Shown here piece after piece: positions 52,001 through 59,255 of a stretch of DNA of 64,000 nt; position 1 is the first letter of the stretch, and each line of letters begins with the position of its first letter. The DNA is from DATDYA01 sp035289165 (GTDB lineage Bacteria > Patescibacteriota > Patescibacteriia > Magasanikbacterales > GWA2-37-8). The DNA is taken from positions 1-64,000 of the forward strand of contig DATDYA010000008.1 in the NCBI GenBank assembly GCA_035289165.1. Direction: 5' to 3'. The notes beneath the pieces were generated by a model, which was not told the origin of the DNA, made no database searches, and worked only from the letters and a program-made list of their open reading frames with translations. The position numbers and the translations under genes were made by a program.

Positions 52001-52276
52001 TTCACCCACTTCTTCTTTTAATTCAGCTTGTTTGTCCGACCATTTTTTATCAAAGTATGCTTCCATATCAGCCCGGTATTTCTCTGATTCTCCAGCTACC
52101 TTCGCCCAAATACGGCGAAGTAGGCCGGGTTTTTCTCCGCTAGGTTCTTGGGTTGAGGTTACTTCAGCTTTTTCTGCTACCCCTTTTTCTTTCATTGCTT
52201 TGTTTTGATTATTGAGCGACCCCTCCATTTGCTGAATCTGCTCTCGGCTTAGATCTTCATTAAATCCTGCCACCAT
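49070..52276 (-). CDS. Large acidic, helical repeat protein of unknown function, 1068 residues
   Basis: No family is recognised. The sequence is hydrophilic, rich in Glu, Lys, Ala and Thr, with probable coiled coils and no signal peptide or membrane helix. Residues about 185-240 and 265-320 form two copies of a repeat: KLTPEDGELLNQII...NDYLSTIEELQPVFAEL and KLSQADRDLFDLMK...KNYLSTEDAFKKVFEAI. Another well-ordered block runs near 355-480 (FSRYIVGMKLQLVDSAAKHLS). The last 100 residues (VIGQYRLHKGRVVNL, FTAQAVDLNGKFTG) look like a small beta domain. It may be a cytoplasmic scaffold. A 55-residue lysine-rich protein is encoded just upstream. Confidence 0.75.
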   Translation of the reverse strand: MVAGFNEDLSREQIQQMEGSLNNQNKAMKEKGVAEKAEVTSTQEPSGEKPGLLRRIWAKVAGESEKYRADMEAYFDKKWSDKQAELKEEVGEIIQDTEKHTEDTIVDLEIKINHLVKAGELDPRVGDELSAQLEVLRAEAKKTASEATKEVDAETTGAEGNDTKKSEEKMGEPTDEDAAEMKGKLTPEDGELLNQIIQTKTATERQNLVKKLYEKNLVSQELNDYLSTIEELQPVFAELQGEEVAKEVAPDEKIQKPSKEVSEAKLFGKLSQADRDLFDLMKDEGSLPNIQKFLAKKYQDGEVSPTLKNYLSTEDAFKKVFEAIDGGQQFETEAAAKQPVEKAAPTKETTQESGVDDEVFSKEFSRYIVGMKLQLVDSAAKHLSSIVRFGGKNPDFDPTFQQDRQRMLQKSSRDAWTQAYKLVEDVSRPNSEFRNLLKTSKEKASQWADEKLASNNEGRLDLEAKMKDPNNSKADLLITTIGRLKIEETILQQLKDSIQYYKTATTETASSAVSSSEKAQEAAEKDAEQTIEIRAENTSRLSKAQLEGGGYQFTDWDIKTEGRPDLDQAFVDKKIKQFEEQGNDVVVKKEGKTLSIGKLEYSVVPIDNLVAQENYTRTLLLPTKNELVRQTIDEEITKGHEIALHRSGDVRRLLVKESAPATSKETGAAPEATQPSIEEQTAALDALLAKKTGLLESEKYKSNYFKRTESEQDKLASFEVYSELKDDDPLKMQTDTNRRGWALADKQAGKTADLNDTQDDYREGTDQFKYQTGEALKQVTEHLRAEAVSKQKEAATEETPDVITPDSEDVGGDDEAGEMYETYHPLHPDNIDDAKKESINPTEVVKKTKEKGELGESIVESESNKVIKQLSREEGESFEAYKIKTETAIKKGELNPTVDLGKLFDQIVASTTLKAERPLALKHIVGSLIANGHKSTAERFVMANKLKPFGPEAENALKSATRGDKTSDKQPAPESNAQPNVETKAATTKEENKPVIGQYRLHKGRVVNLQGSSGESPDLTQYFTAQAVDLNGKFTGETFEIAEDELGDLIPYNELNDRLAEQSYDQAA

Positions 52277-52286
52277 ATATTTAAAA

Positions 52287-52454
52287 TTAAAGATTATTAA
52301 TTTTATTTTTTAATTCCTCAATCTTTTTTTGGTCGGCTTCTTTTACCGCACCTTGAACCAACTTTTTGCTTTCTTCTTCAATCGCTTTTTCTTTTTTTAA
52401 AAATCCAAATAGCAGATTAACTAATTTTTTTGCTTTTTCTTTTATGGTCGCCAT
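52287..52454 (-). CDS. 55-residue lysine-rich amphipathic helical protein
   Basis: A short frame from ATG 52454 to TAA 52287 encodes MATIKEKAKKLVNLLFGFLK followed by KEKAIEEESKKLVQGAVKEA and a further helix. Alternating Lys/Glu with Leu/Val/Ile spacing predicts amphipathic helices. It fills the gap between dut and the 1068-residue gene on the same strand, and ends 11 bases before that gene, so the two may be translated together. No family is recognised. Confidence 0.55.
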   Translation of the reverse strand: MATIKEKAKKLVNLLFGFLKKEKAIEEESKKLVQGAVKEADQKKIEELKNKINNL

Positions 52455-52485
52455 AATATTTTTTTAGAAACAATTTTTATTTTAA

Positions 52486-52917
52486 CTAAACACCAGTCGA
52501 ACCAAAACCGCCCCGGTCGGGACTACCCACATTTTCTGTTTCCTCCCACTTTCCTTGCTCATATTTTACAAACATCCCCTGGGCAATTCGTTCACCCTTT
52601 TCAATTTTAACTTCCTGATCAGTTAAATTATATACCGAAACCAGTATTTCGTCAGTTGGCCCGCAGTAATCGCTGTCTATAACCCCGACGCTATTAGCCA
52701 GCATTAGCCCTTTGCGTGGTGCCAAGCTTGAACGGGAAAAGATTAATAAAACGTAGCCGGGCGGGGTGGCTACGATTAAATTTGAGGGTACCTTAAATTG
52801 ACCGCGGGCTGGAACGATACAGTCCTCGCGGGAGTAGATGTCAAAAGCGGCCGCGCCAGCAGTTTTGTATTCAGGCAAGGGTAAGGAGGTGTCAATTCTT
52901 TTAATTTTAACTTGCAT
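52486..52917 (-). CDS. dut: dUTP diphosphatase
   Basis: The Met at 52917 gives 143 residues and an 11-base overlap with the upstream kinase gene. The conserved trimeric dUTPase motifs are present: AGAAAFDIYS, SRSSLAPRKGL, NSVGVIDSDYCG, KIEKGERIAQGMF and the C-terminal RGGFGSTG. It hydrolyses dUTP to dUMP, the ThyX substrate, and keeps uracil out of DNA. Confidence 0.95.
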   Translation of the reverse strand: MQVKIKRIDTSLPLPEYKTAGAAAFDIYSREDCIVPARGQFKVPSNLIVATPPGYVLLIFSRSSLAPRKGLMLANSVGVIDSDYCGPTDEILVSVYNLTDQEVKIEKGERIAQGMFVKYEQGKWEETENVGSPDRGGFGSTGV

Positions 52918-53482
52918 AATGGGCAATAAATTTTTCAATTTCCTTTTTGTACTCTTCTAGGGTGCCAGTATTTAAAATGGTATAATCCGCCATCGCAATT
53001 GGCCCGCCTTTTTCAACATTTTCAATCTCGTTATAATCTCTTTTCTTGGCATCTTCCTTGGTGAACGAACGATTACGAAGATCTTTATCCTCTGGGCCAG
53101 AGACTCGGCTGGAAATTCTTTCGTAACGCAAAGCTGGTGGTGCATAAACCGCGACAATGGTAAGACGATCACCGTAATAATCTTTTAATACTTTGTATTC
53201 CGACCAGCTATAGAGTCCGTCGGCTACCAGATTTTTACTTTCCAGGACCTTGTCAAATTTAGGGATATTTAATTTTGCTACTGCGGCCATACCGTGTTCG
53301 GTGCGGAGTTCTTCGCGAATAATCTTTTCATTTTTTTCATTAGTTTCCCAGCCTCTTTCTTTTAAAATGTCTAAGTTGATCTGTCCAAATCTGACGTAGC
53401 CCCAACCCCTTTCGACCAGCATGTCTGCTAGCACGCTTTTACCGGCGCCGCACATACCAACAATTGCAATTACTTTTTTCAT
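52907..53482 (-). CDS. P-loop NMP kinase-like protein
   Basis: The 191-residue protein has a P-loop in AIVGMCGAGKSVLADML and helical, basic LID-like residues (SSRVSGPEDKDLRNRSFTKED). It resembles small adenylate/dephospho-CoA kinase-like proteins that many archaea and CPR bacteria encode. The position between dut and another P-loop kinase suggests a (deoxy)nucleotide substrate. Exact specificity unknown. Confidence 0.65.
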   Translation of the reverse strand: MKKVIAIVGMCGAGKSVLADMLVERGWGYVRFGQINLDILKERGWETNEKNEKIIREELRTEHGMAAVAKLNIPKFDKVLESKNLVADGLYSWSEYKVLKDYYGDRLTIVAVYAPPALRYERISSRVSGPEDKDLRNRSFTKEDAKKRDYNEIENVEKGGPIAMADYTILNTGTLEEYKKEIEKFIAHYAS

Positions 53483-53483
53483 A

Positions 53484-54050
53484 TTACTTTTTGGATTTTA
53501 TCTCGCTTAAAATTTTTTCAATTTCAGTATAGAATTCTTCAAAACTTAAATTATTATAAATAGTGTATTCAGCACTTTTGCCTAATTCTTTAATTAAAAT
53601 ATCCGCTTCGGCCTGTTCATCTTTTAAAAATTCTTCGTAAGTTTTTTCCATGTCATCCTCATTTTCACCGCGTTTTACCAGGCGTTCCCAGCGCAATTTA
53701 GATTCCGCAGTAATGTATATTAAGTGAAAACCAGGAATCTCCCGTAAGTAAGTAATGTCGGTTGGACGGCGTACCCCCTCAACAACCACTATTTCGTTTG
53801 GGTCATTTTTTACATCCTCGGCAATGACTTTACTTAAAACGTCTTGGCCAAAGTTTTCTCTTAATACTGTCGATATATTTTGTAAGTTTCCTCGCGTTTC
53901 CGGTAGATACAGACGGTTAATAATATCTCGTAAAATTGTTGAGAAACGATAAGAATTAGAATTATATTTTTCTTTTAAATATTTGGCGGCTGTACCTTTT
54001 CCAGAAGACAAATCACCAACAAACCCAAGAATTATTTTACTGGTTGGCAT
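53484..54050 (-). CDS. P-loop deoxynucleotide kinase-like protein
   Basis: From the Met at 54050 the protein has 188 residues and overlaps the dCMP deaminase by 14 bases. The P-loop is FVGDLSSGKGTAAKYL, followed by RFSTILRDIINRLYLPETRGNL and VVEGVRRPTDITYL, a layout like phage-type deoxynucleoside-monophosphate kinases and dephospho-CoA kinases. It is paired with a second P-loop protein starting 2 bases further on. Probable role: dNMP phosphorylation in the cluster (inference). Confidence 0.6.
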   Translation of the reverse strand: MPTSKIILGFVGDLSSGKGTAAKYLKEKYNSNSYRFSTILRDIINRLYLPETRGNLQNISTVLRENFGQDVLSKVIAEDVKNDPNEIVVVEGVRRPTDITYLREIPGFHLIYITAESKLRWERLVKRGENEDDMEKTYEEFLKDEQAEADILIKELGKSAEYTIYNNLSFEEFYTEIEKILSEIKSKK

Positions 54051-54540
54051 ATTGTTCAAGATTTTCATCAAAATATATTAGGTCCATACCTACCTCATGA
54101 AACATTTCTTCAGATTCGCTTCCAGCATGGTATTTTTTTTCACAAACAACCTTTTTGATACCAGCATTAATGATCATCTTTGCGCAAACTGCACACGGTG
54201 TCATTTTACAATAAAGGGTGGCACCATCAATGGCGACCCCTATCTTTGCGGCTTGAACAATCGCATTTTGTTCGGCGTGAGCAGTGCGGACGCAGTGCTG
54301 GCTTTGGTGACCATCTTCGTGAATGGTGGTTTTCATTTGGTGGCCGATTTCATCACAGTGGGGCATACCTTTTGGCGATCCAACGTAGCCGGTAACAAGG
54401 ATTTGTTTGTCTTTGGCGATGACACAGCCACTTCGTCCACGATCACACGTGGCGCGTTTTGCAACAGCACGTGCCACCTCCATGAAGTATTCATCCCAGG
54501 TCGGTCGAACGTATTTTTTTATGGGTGTTTGAGTAGACAT
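54037..54540 (-). CDS. dCMP deaminase
   Basis: The 167-residue zinc deaminase carries the catalytic HAEQNAIVQAA and the zinc ligands PCAVCAKMII. The N-terminal RPTWDEYFMEVARAVAKRATCDR is characteristic of the dCMP deaminase/ComEB family. It converts dCMP to dUMP and heads the minus-strand dTMP cluster (deaminase, two kinases, dUTPase, orphans, ThyX, DHFR, thymidylate kinase). Confidence 0.93.
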   Translation of the reverse strand: MSTQTPIKKYVRPTWDEYFMEVARAVAKRATCDRGRSGCVIAKDKQILVTGYVGSPKGMPHCDEIGHQMKTTIHEDGHQSQHCVRTAHAEQNAIVQAAKIGVAIDGATLYCKMTPCAVCAKMIINAGIKKVVCEKKYHAGSESEEMFHEVGMDLIYFDENLEQYANQ

Positions 54541-54561
54541 ATAGCATTTAAATATATTTAC

Positions 54562-54590
54562 AGTTTAGCAGAGAAATCGTCCTCTGCCAA
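54562..54590 (-). promoter_or_regulatory. Promoter of dTMP-synthesis cluster
   Basis: On the minus strand TTGGCA (54585-54590), a 17-base spacer and TAAACT (54562-54567), about 15 nt before the ATG. Confidence 0.55.
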
Positions 54591-54605
54591 GTGCTATTTG
54601 AGTAC

Positions 54606-54632
54606 AAAAAACCTCCCGTTTAAGGGAGGTTT
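54606..54632 (-). terminator. Terminator of rplA
   Basis: AAACCTCCC (54609-54617) pairs with GGGAGGTTT (54624-54632); a T-run follows on the minus strand (complement of 54606-54611). Confidence 0.88.
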
Positions 54633-54640
54633 TAGAAGCT

Positions 54641-55318
54641 CTATTTTTCTGACACTCTAATCGCCGGACCCATCGTACTGGTAATTATCAGATTCTGGAC
54701 GTAGGTTCCTTTGGAAGTGTTTGGTTTTACCTTAGTTAGGGCATCTGTGAAGGCCGTAAAATTTTCTTTTAGTTGCTCTTCGGTGAAACTAGCTCGGCCG
54801 ATTGTCACATGGACGTTGGCAGTGTCATCGTTTTTAAAGGTAATTTTACCCTTTTTGAGCTCTTCAACCATCTTTTTAATGTTCGGCCCGACTGTTTCCG
54901 TCTTGGGGTTTGGCATCAAGCCTTTTGGACCAAGGATTTTCGCTACCGCGGCCATTTTTGGCATCATGTCTGGGGTAGTAACCGCCACTTCAAAGTCGAA
55001 TTTGCCGGTATCTTTCAGTTTTTTAATCTCTTCTTCGCCGTAGATGACGTCTGCTCCAGCTTCTTTAGCTTCCGCTACTTTTTCTGGGCTAACGAAAGCG
55101 GCGACTTTCTTTGTTTTACCGCTACCATGTGGCAAAACGACGGTCGCGCGGATTTGTTGTTCACCCTTTTTTGGGTCAATTCCGAGACGGACGTGTAATT
55201 CGATGGAAGCATCGAATTTGGTGTTAGACGTTTCTTTGACTAACTTAATGGCTTCGGCCGGAGTGTAGATCTTGTTTTTATCTACTTTTTCCTTTAAAGC
55301 CTTCATCCTTTTGGACAT
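54641..55318 (-). CDS. rplA: 50S ribosomal protein L1
   Basis: The Met at 55318 gives 225 residues, the normal L1 length; the frame stays open upstream to 55366 but that part covers the leader hairpin. Typical segments: IKLVKETSNTKFDASIELHVRLGIDPKKGEQ, ATVVLPHGSGKTKKVAAF, and the L1 signature LGPKGLMPNPKTETV. L1 forms the mobile stalk near the ribosomal E site. The usual partner rplK is absent, so rplA is a single-gene unit with its own promoter. Confidence 0.96.
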   Translation of the reverse strand: MSKRMKALKEKVDKNKIYTPAEAIKLVKETSNTKFDASIELHVRLGIDPKKGEQQIRATVVLPHGSGKTKKVAAFVSPEKVAEAKEAGADVIYGEEEIKKLKDTGKFDFEVAVTTPDMMPKMAAVAKILGPKGLMPNPKTETVGPNIKKMVEELKKGKITFKNDDTANVHVTIGRASFTEEQLKENFTAFTDALTKVKPNTSKGTYVQNLIITSTMGPAIRVSEK

Positions 55319-55333
55319 AAACTTGTTTGTTAC

Positions 55334-55366
55334 GTGGTACAAACTCCCGAGTGGTCGGGATCCCAC
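55334..55366 (-). promoter_or_regulatory. Leader hairpin of rplA (possible L1 autoregulatory site)
   Basis: On the minus strand GTGG pairs with CCAC (55363-55366 with 55334-55337), then an internal loop, then CCCGA with TCGGG (55355-55359 with 55346-55350). A helix with an asymmetric loop just before rplA is the kind of site L1 binds to repress its own mRNA. The assignment is an inference. Confidence 0.35.
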
Positions 55367-55383
55367 ATATATAAAGTGCAGTA

Positions 55384-55412
55384 TTTATACTGGATTTAAG
55401 CTATTTTGTCAA
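55384..55412 (-). promoter_or_regulatory. Promoter of rplA
   Basis: On the minus strand a perfect TTGACA (55407-55412), a 17-base spacer and TATAAA (55384-55389). The -35 lies inside the 3' end of the upstream decarboxylase gene. Confidence 0.75.
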
Positions 55413-56873
55413 GGTCAAGGCCGGGGTAACTGGGTTTTGAACGTAGTTTCCCAAAATGTGCCGGCTGTGGTAATCTAGGCCATTTAAAACCTCCTTAGCT
55501 GTTTGTTTTTGGGTAATTTCATCAAAAACCAGTCGGCCATCCTTTTTGTATATAATGACCTCGCAACCTTCAGGTAGAAGACAGTGGTGAACGCCGCCGA
55601 TGCCAGAAATCATTTCTTGGTAAGCACCAACGCCGAATACCCCAATATACAATTCATTGTCTTTAGAAAACTCTGGTAAAAACATTTCTCGGTTTTTGTG
55701 GAAAGTATCATCAGGATCGCAAGTAATTCCGCCGAGTCGAACCAGTTTACCAGGTCGATCCCAGCCATTAATCGGGAGAACTACAAATTCCTGCCCCAAG
55801 GCCCAAGAATCCGGCAGGTGGGTCATGATGCTACCGTTAATAATATACCAGTTAGCCGTACGGTGGGGGATGCTTTTTTCTAGGATCACTTTGAAGATAA
55901 AGAAGCTGTGATCGTTCACAGTATACCGTCCGTACTCGCCGATCAAATTCGGTGCTCTACAGTTAGCGTGTTTGGCGGTCTGACCAAGGGTTTTAATTAA
56001 GTCATTAAATAGTTTGGTGTAATCAAATTTAAAACATAGGTTGTATTGCACCGGTAGCCCTCCGCCCAAGTCCAAGGTCTCAAGGTCGGGGTAGATCTTT
56101 TTTATCTCGGCGTAATTTTCGACAAAGATTTTTTTCACCGCCCGGACATAAGAAGGGATGTCCTCGATCATACCGCCAAAATGGATATGAAAAGTGGTAA
56201 ATTTTAACTTTGGATAGTTTCTTAACCGTTTAGCAGTATCCAACATTTCTTTAAAGGTCAAACCAAAACGCGTGTCAGAACGCGAGCTAAGTCGAGGCGG
56301 CAAGAGAGATTTTTTGATCGGATATTCGTCTACATTTAGTCGCAGCCCGATTTCAAATTCTAGACCACCATTGATTAAGGCCTCCAGTTCATCGAGGTTT
56401 TCAACAATTGGTCGAAGGTTTAGGCCTTGTTTTTTTAAATAAAAAAGCCGCGTTAAGTAGCGGTCAAATTTAAAACCATTGCAGATAATTAAGCGGTCTT
56501 TGCTAATGATTTTTTTCTTAAATAAGTATTCCACTATATCCAAGTCATAGCTCGAGGTTATTTCGAGTGCATCCGCTCCGTTCAAGGCTGTGGTAATTAC
56601 CTCACTAAAGTAATTGGCTTTTGAGGCGTAGGCATAGGTAAAGGTCCCCGGGTAATTGTGACGGTGAATGGCTTCCCCAACAATTTTTTTGATATTCAAA
56701 ATTCTGTCCTCGATCATCGGGGTGTAGGCTACTTCGAGGGGGTCAGTATAGTTTTTGACCAACTTTAAAAGATCGATCTCCTTGTAAAACAGCGTGTTGT
56801 TTTTGACCTCTAAGTAGTCGTTAATTTTATTTTTATTCCCGGTAACATTCCGGAGATATTCACGGTAGAACAT
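55401..56873 (-). CDS. Group III PLP decarboxylase (arginine decarboxylase/SpeA-like)
   Basis: The 490-residue protein has the alanine-racemase-fold PLP lysine in YAYASKANYF (near residue 87), a His-containing FHIHFGGMIEDI, the phosphate-binding DLGGGLPVQYN, IGEYGRYTVNDH and the C-terminal substrate-site GVGAYQEMISGIGGVHH. The layout is that of biosynthetic arginine decarboxylase, though shorter than SpeA and lacking its large insertions; diaminopimelate or ornithine decarboxylation are alternatives. It may make polyamines. No polyamine gene is nearby. Confidence 0.75.
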   Translation of the reverse strand: MFYREYLRNVTGNKNKINDYLEVKNNTLFYKEIDLLKLVKNYTDPLEVAYTPMIEDRILNIKKIVGEAIHRHNYPGTFTYAYASKANYFSEVITTALNGADALEITSSYDLDIVEYLFKKKIISKDRLIICNGFKFDRYLTRLFYLKKQGLNLRPIVENLDELEALINGGLEFEIGLRLNVDEYPIKKSLLPPRLSSRSDTRFGLTFKEMLDTAKRLRNYPKLKFTTFHIHFGGMIEDIPSYVRAVKKIFVENYAEIKKIYPDLETLDLGGGLPVQYNLCFKFDYTKLFNDLIKTLGQTAKHANCRAPNLIGEYGRYTVNDHSFFIFKVILEKSIPHRTANWYIINGSIMTHLPDSWALGQEFVVLPINGWDRPGKLVRLGGITCDPDDTFHKNREMFLPEFSKDNELYIGVFGVGAYQEMISGIGGVHHCLLPEGCEVIIYKKDGRLVFDEITQKQTAKEVLNGLDYHSRHILGNYVQNPVTPALTLTK

Positions 56874-56962
56874 TACGCACTTTTTCTAGAACTAGAATAT
56901 TAAAGCAAAAACAAAAATGTTTTGCAATAGGTCTAGCAGAAAACTGTGTATAACTTTCCCGC

Positions 56963-58396
56963 CTATTTTATTTCTCCAACGTCGTGAGCGCCACTTTCCT
57001 TCCAACCGGCGGCGGTAATCTGGACGAATTCAGTATTATTTTGAAGTTCACTAATTGTCCTAGAGTTGGTATAGCTCATGCCGCTTTTTAATCCGCCTAC
57101 CAATTGGTTTACAATATCTACGACCGTCCCACGGAAGGGGACAATCGACTCAACGCCTTCCGGAACGACTTCTGACAGGTCTTTTTTCTCTAATTTAGCA
57201 GATTTTCTGTGGTGGCTAACCAGATAGGAGGCGCTACCAGAATACATTTTATATTTCTTCCCACCACGCGTCATTATTGAACCAGGGCTTTCTGTAGTGC
57301 CGGTAAATAGGCTACCGGCCATCATTGTGTCTGCCCCAGCCGCAATGGCCTTAACAATATCACCGGAGCGCTGGATACCACCGTCGGCGATGACCGGCAC
57401 ACCATATTTTTTCGCTACCGCCGAGCACTGCATGACCGCCGTTAGTTGCGGCATGCCACAACCAGTCACCATTCGGGTGATACAAATTGTTCCTGGTCCT
57501 ACTCCAATCTTTACCGCATCTACCCCCGCTTCACACAATTCACGGGCGGCTTCCGCGGTGGCAATATTTCCGGCAATTATTTGTATATCTCCACAAATTG
57601 CTCGAACTTTACTGATAGCGTTAAACATAAGATCAGAATGACCATGAGCAATATCCAGTACTAATACGTCGACACCCGCCTCTGCTAGAGCTTGGGCTCG
57701 TTCCATGTAGTCTCCAGTTACACCGACTGAACCGCCAACGATTAATTGACCATCGTTATCGACATTGGCATGCGGGTAGTCGTTTAGGTGTTTGATGTCA
57801 GTTAGAGTAATCAGGCCGACGACAACATTGTCGTTGTCAACCAGTGGCAGTTTTTCCACTTTGTGCTCGGCCATTTTTTTCTTGGCTTCGGCGAAAGTTG
57901 TATCTTTACTGCCCACCACTAGTTTTTCCCGGGGGGTCATAACTTCTCCGACCAGCTGGTAATCGCTGGTGGCGAGTAACAGGTCCCGGCTAGACAATAT
58001 CCCACGGAGACGGTGGTCACCATTCGCAACAATTAAACCGCTGGCGCCAATGTTATTAATAAATTCCCTGGCTTCACCGACCGTCTTTGTTGGTTCAATG
58101 GTATATGGATCAGTAATGATATAATTCTGTGCCCGCTTTACTTTCTTAATCGCTTCCACGTTTTCTTCAATGGTCATGAAGCGGTGAACAATACCGATGC
58201 CGCCCAAGCGCGCCATGGTTATGGCCATTTCTGGTCCAGTAACCGAGTCCATATTAGCGCTCACAATCGGTATGTTTAAACTAATTTTTTTTGTTAACCT
58301 AGTTTTAGTATTAGCTTCTCGCCGAGAAGTAAGAGTTGACCGTTTTGGTACAATTAAAACGTCATCATAAGTAAGGGCCAATGGGATGTTGTGCAT
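56963..58396 (-). CDS. guaB: Inosine-5'-monophosphate dehydrogenase
   Basis: The 477-residue enzyme oxidises IMP to XMP with NAD. Two CBS domains (about residues 95-205) interrupt the barrel. The catalytic Cys lies in the GVGPGTICITRMVTGCGMPQ loop region, with VIADGGIQRSGDIVKAIAAGAD and the flap motif EGVESIVPFRGTV following. GMP reductase lacks the CBS pair, so IMPDH is preferred. No guaA is in the window. Confidence 0.93.
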   Translation of the reverse strand: MHNIPLALTYDDVLIVPKRSTLTSRREANTKTRLTKKISLNIPIVSANMDSVTGPEMAITMARLGGIGIVHRFMTIEENVEAIKKVKRAQNYIITDPYTIEPTKTVGEAREFINNIGASGLIVANGDHRLRGILSSRDLLLATSDYQLVGEVMTPREKLVVGSKDTTFAEAKKKMAEHKVEKLPLVDNDNVVVGLITLTDIKHLNDYPHANVDNDGQLIVGGSVGVTGDYMERAQALAEAGVDVLVLDIAHGHSDLMFNAISKVRAICGDIQIIAGNIATAEAARELCEAGVDAVKIGVGPGTICITRMVTGCGMPQLTAVMQCSAVAKKYGVPVIADGGIQRSGDIVKAIAAGADTMMAGSLFTGTTESPGSIMTRGGKKYKMYSGSASYLVSHHRKSAKLEKKDLSEVVPEGVESIVPFRGTVVDIVNQLVGGLKSGMSYTNSRTISELQNNTEFVQITAAGWKESGAHDVGEIK

Positions 58397-58425
58397 AATT
58401 TTTTAGTAGTTATCCTCCCCGGTAA

Positions 58426-58454
58426 ATAATAGCACCCCCTGAACAAGTTGTTAA
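58426..58454 (-). promoter_or_regulatory. Promoter of guaB
   Basis: On the minus strand TTAACA (58449-58454), a 17-base spacer and TATTAT (58426-58431). The spacer lies inside the palindrome at 58433-58461. Confidence 0.55.
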
Positions 58455-58461
58455 GGGGGTG
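58433..58461 (-). terminator. Palindrome between NUDIX gene and guaB
   Basis: CACCCCCT (58433-58440) pairs with AGGGGGTG (58454-58461) around an inner AACAA/TTGTT. It has no strong T-run and covers the guaB promoter spacer, so it may be a terminator of the NUDIX gene, an operator, or both. Confidence 0.45.
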
Positions 58462-58490
58462 AAAGCTTCGGGCTGCGGACGATGTTTGAA

Positions 58491-58964
58491 CTAAAATTTA
58501 TTTCTCAATGTCTGTAAGATAGTATTCCCGAATACTTGGAAGCTATCCTCTGTTAATTTTGAAATTTCTACCCATTCTGGTTTGTTTGACTCATCATCAG
58601 ATACATTGTTTTTGTTTGTTAATTCTAATGTTTTTGGTTGACATAAAAAGATAAAAGCAAATACCTGGAATGCTTCCCTGGTCGGATCGTAGTAAAAATT
58701 TCTTTCTTCACAGGAAAGGCACTCGCCAACTTCTACTTCTGTACCTGTTTCCTCCCAGACTTCTCGTTTTAATGCCTGTTGTCTGGTTTCGCCAGGTTCC
58801 ATAGCACCACCCGGTAGAGTATACTTTCCTGTACTTTTTACATCCGTTAGTAAAATTTTATCTTCATATAAAATAATACCATAGGAGCTGGGCCGAAAAA
58901 CTATTTTATCTTTTGGTACCATTATTTTTTCCCCGTGCAATGTGTTAAATTCGACATCGTTCAT
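58491..58964 (-). CDS. NUDIX hydrolase
   Basis: The 157-residue protein has a full NUDIX box, GGAMEPGETRQQALKREVWE followed by ETGTEV. The N-terminal 28 residues (NTLHGEKIMVPKDKIVFRP) form a small extension and the C-terminal part (WVEISKLTEDSFQVFGNTIL) is usual for small ADP-ribose/nucleotide pyrophosphatases. The substrate is not predictable. It is a single gene between tRNA-Asn and guaB. Confidence 0.85.
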   Translation of the reverse strand: MNDVEFNTLHGEKIMVPKDKIVFRPSSYGIILYEDKILLTDVKSTGKYTLPGGAMEPGETRQQALKREVWEETGTEVEVGECLSCEERNFYYDPTREAFQVFAFIFLCQPKTLELTNKNNVSDDESNKPEWVEISKLTEDSFQVFGNTILQTLRNKF

Positions 58965-59049
58965 AGTTTCTCTTTATTGAATAGATAAATAGATATTATC
59001 ATTTTTCTCTGCATTTTGAAAGATTAGTTCGAATTCCGCTCCCAGGTAT

Positions 59050-59080
59050 AAAAAAATATGACTTAAGTTAGCCATATTTT
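59050..59080 (-). terminator. Terminator after tRNA-Asn
   Basis: AAAATATG (59053-59060) pairs with CATATTTT (59073-59080); a T-run follows on the minus strand. It makes the tRNA a self-contained transcription unit. Confidence 0.75.
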
Positions 59081-59086
59081 CTGGAG

Positions 59087-59158
59087 CTCCGGGACCTGGA
59101 TTCGAACCAGGGATATCCACGTTAACAGCGTGGCGTTGTACCACTCAACTATCCCGGA
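59087..59158 (-). tRNA. tRNA-Asn (anticodon GTT)
   Basis: The minus strand folds as a 72-nt tRNA: acceptor stem TCCGGGA/TCCCGGA with U1-A72 and discriminator G73 (both normal for bacterial tRNA-Asn), D stem GTTG/CAAC, anticodon stem CCACG/CGTGG with loop CTGTTAA (anticodon GTT at 59124-59126), and T arm CCTGG-TTCGAAT-CCAGG. CCA is not encoded. Its 5' end follows directly after the T-run of a terminator in an Asn-codon leader. Confidence 0.95.
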
Positions 59159-59160
59159 AT

Positions 59161-59188
59161 AAAAAACCCTTCCGAGCGGGAAGGGTTT
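59161..59188 (-). terminator. Attenuator terminator just upstream of tRNA-Asn
   Basis: On the minus strand AAACCCTTCC pairs with GGAAGGGTTT (59179-59188 with 59164-59173), 5-base loop, then six T. The 5' side of this stem (59176-59184) can instead pair with the upstream segment GCGGGTAGG (59206-59214), eight pairs and one mismatch, which would prevent termination. Confidence 0.85.
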
Positions 59189-59200
59189 AATCGTTGAATT

Positions 59201-59255
59201 AAAAGCCTACCCGCAAATCGGTGGGTTATTGTTATTATTGTTGCGGTTAGCTTTT
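59201..59255 (-). promoter_or_regulatory. Alternative hairpins of the tRNA-Asn leader (regions 1 and 2)
   Basis: Region 1 (59243-59255: AAAAGC and ACCGC in the leader) pairs with region 2 (59201-59214: GCGGGTAGGCTTTT). Region 2 can also pair with the terminator arm at 59176-59184. The asparagine codons lie between the regions, as expected for trp-type attenuation. Confidence 0.75.

Noticed and set aside
54097..54660. 187-residue plus-strand frame over the dCMP deaminase gene
   Set aside because: The minus strand encodes a complete deaminase with catalytic motifs; the plus frame has no promoter or recognisable domain.
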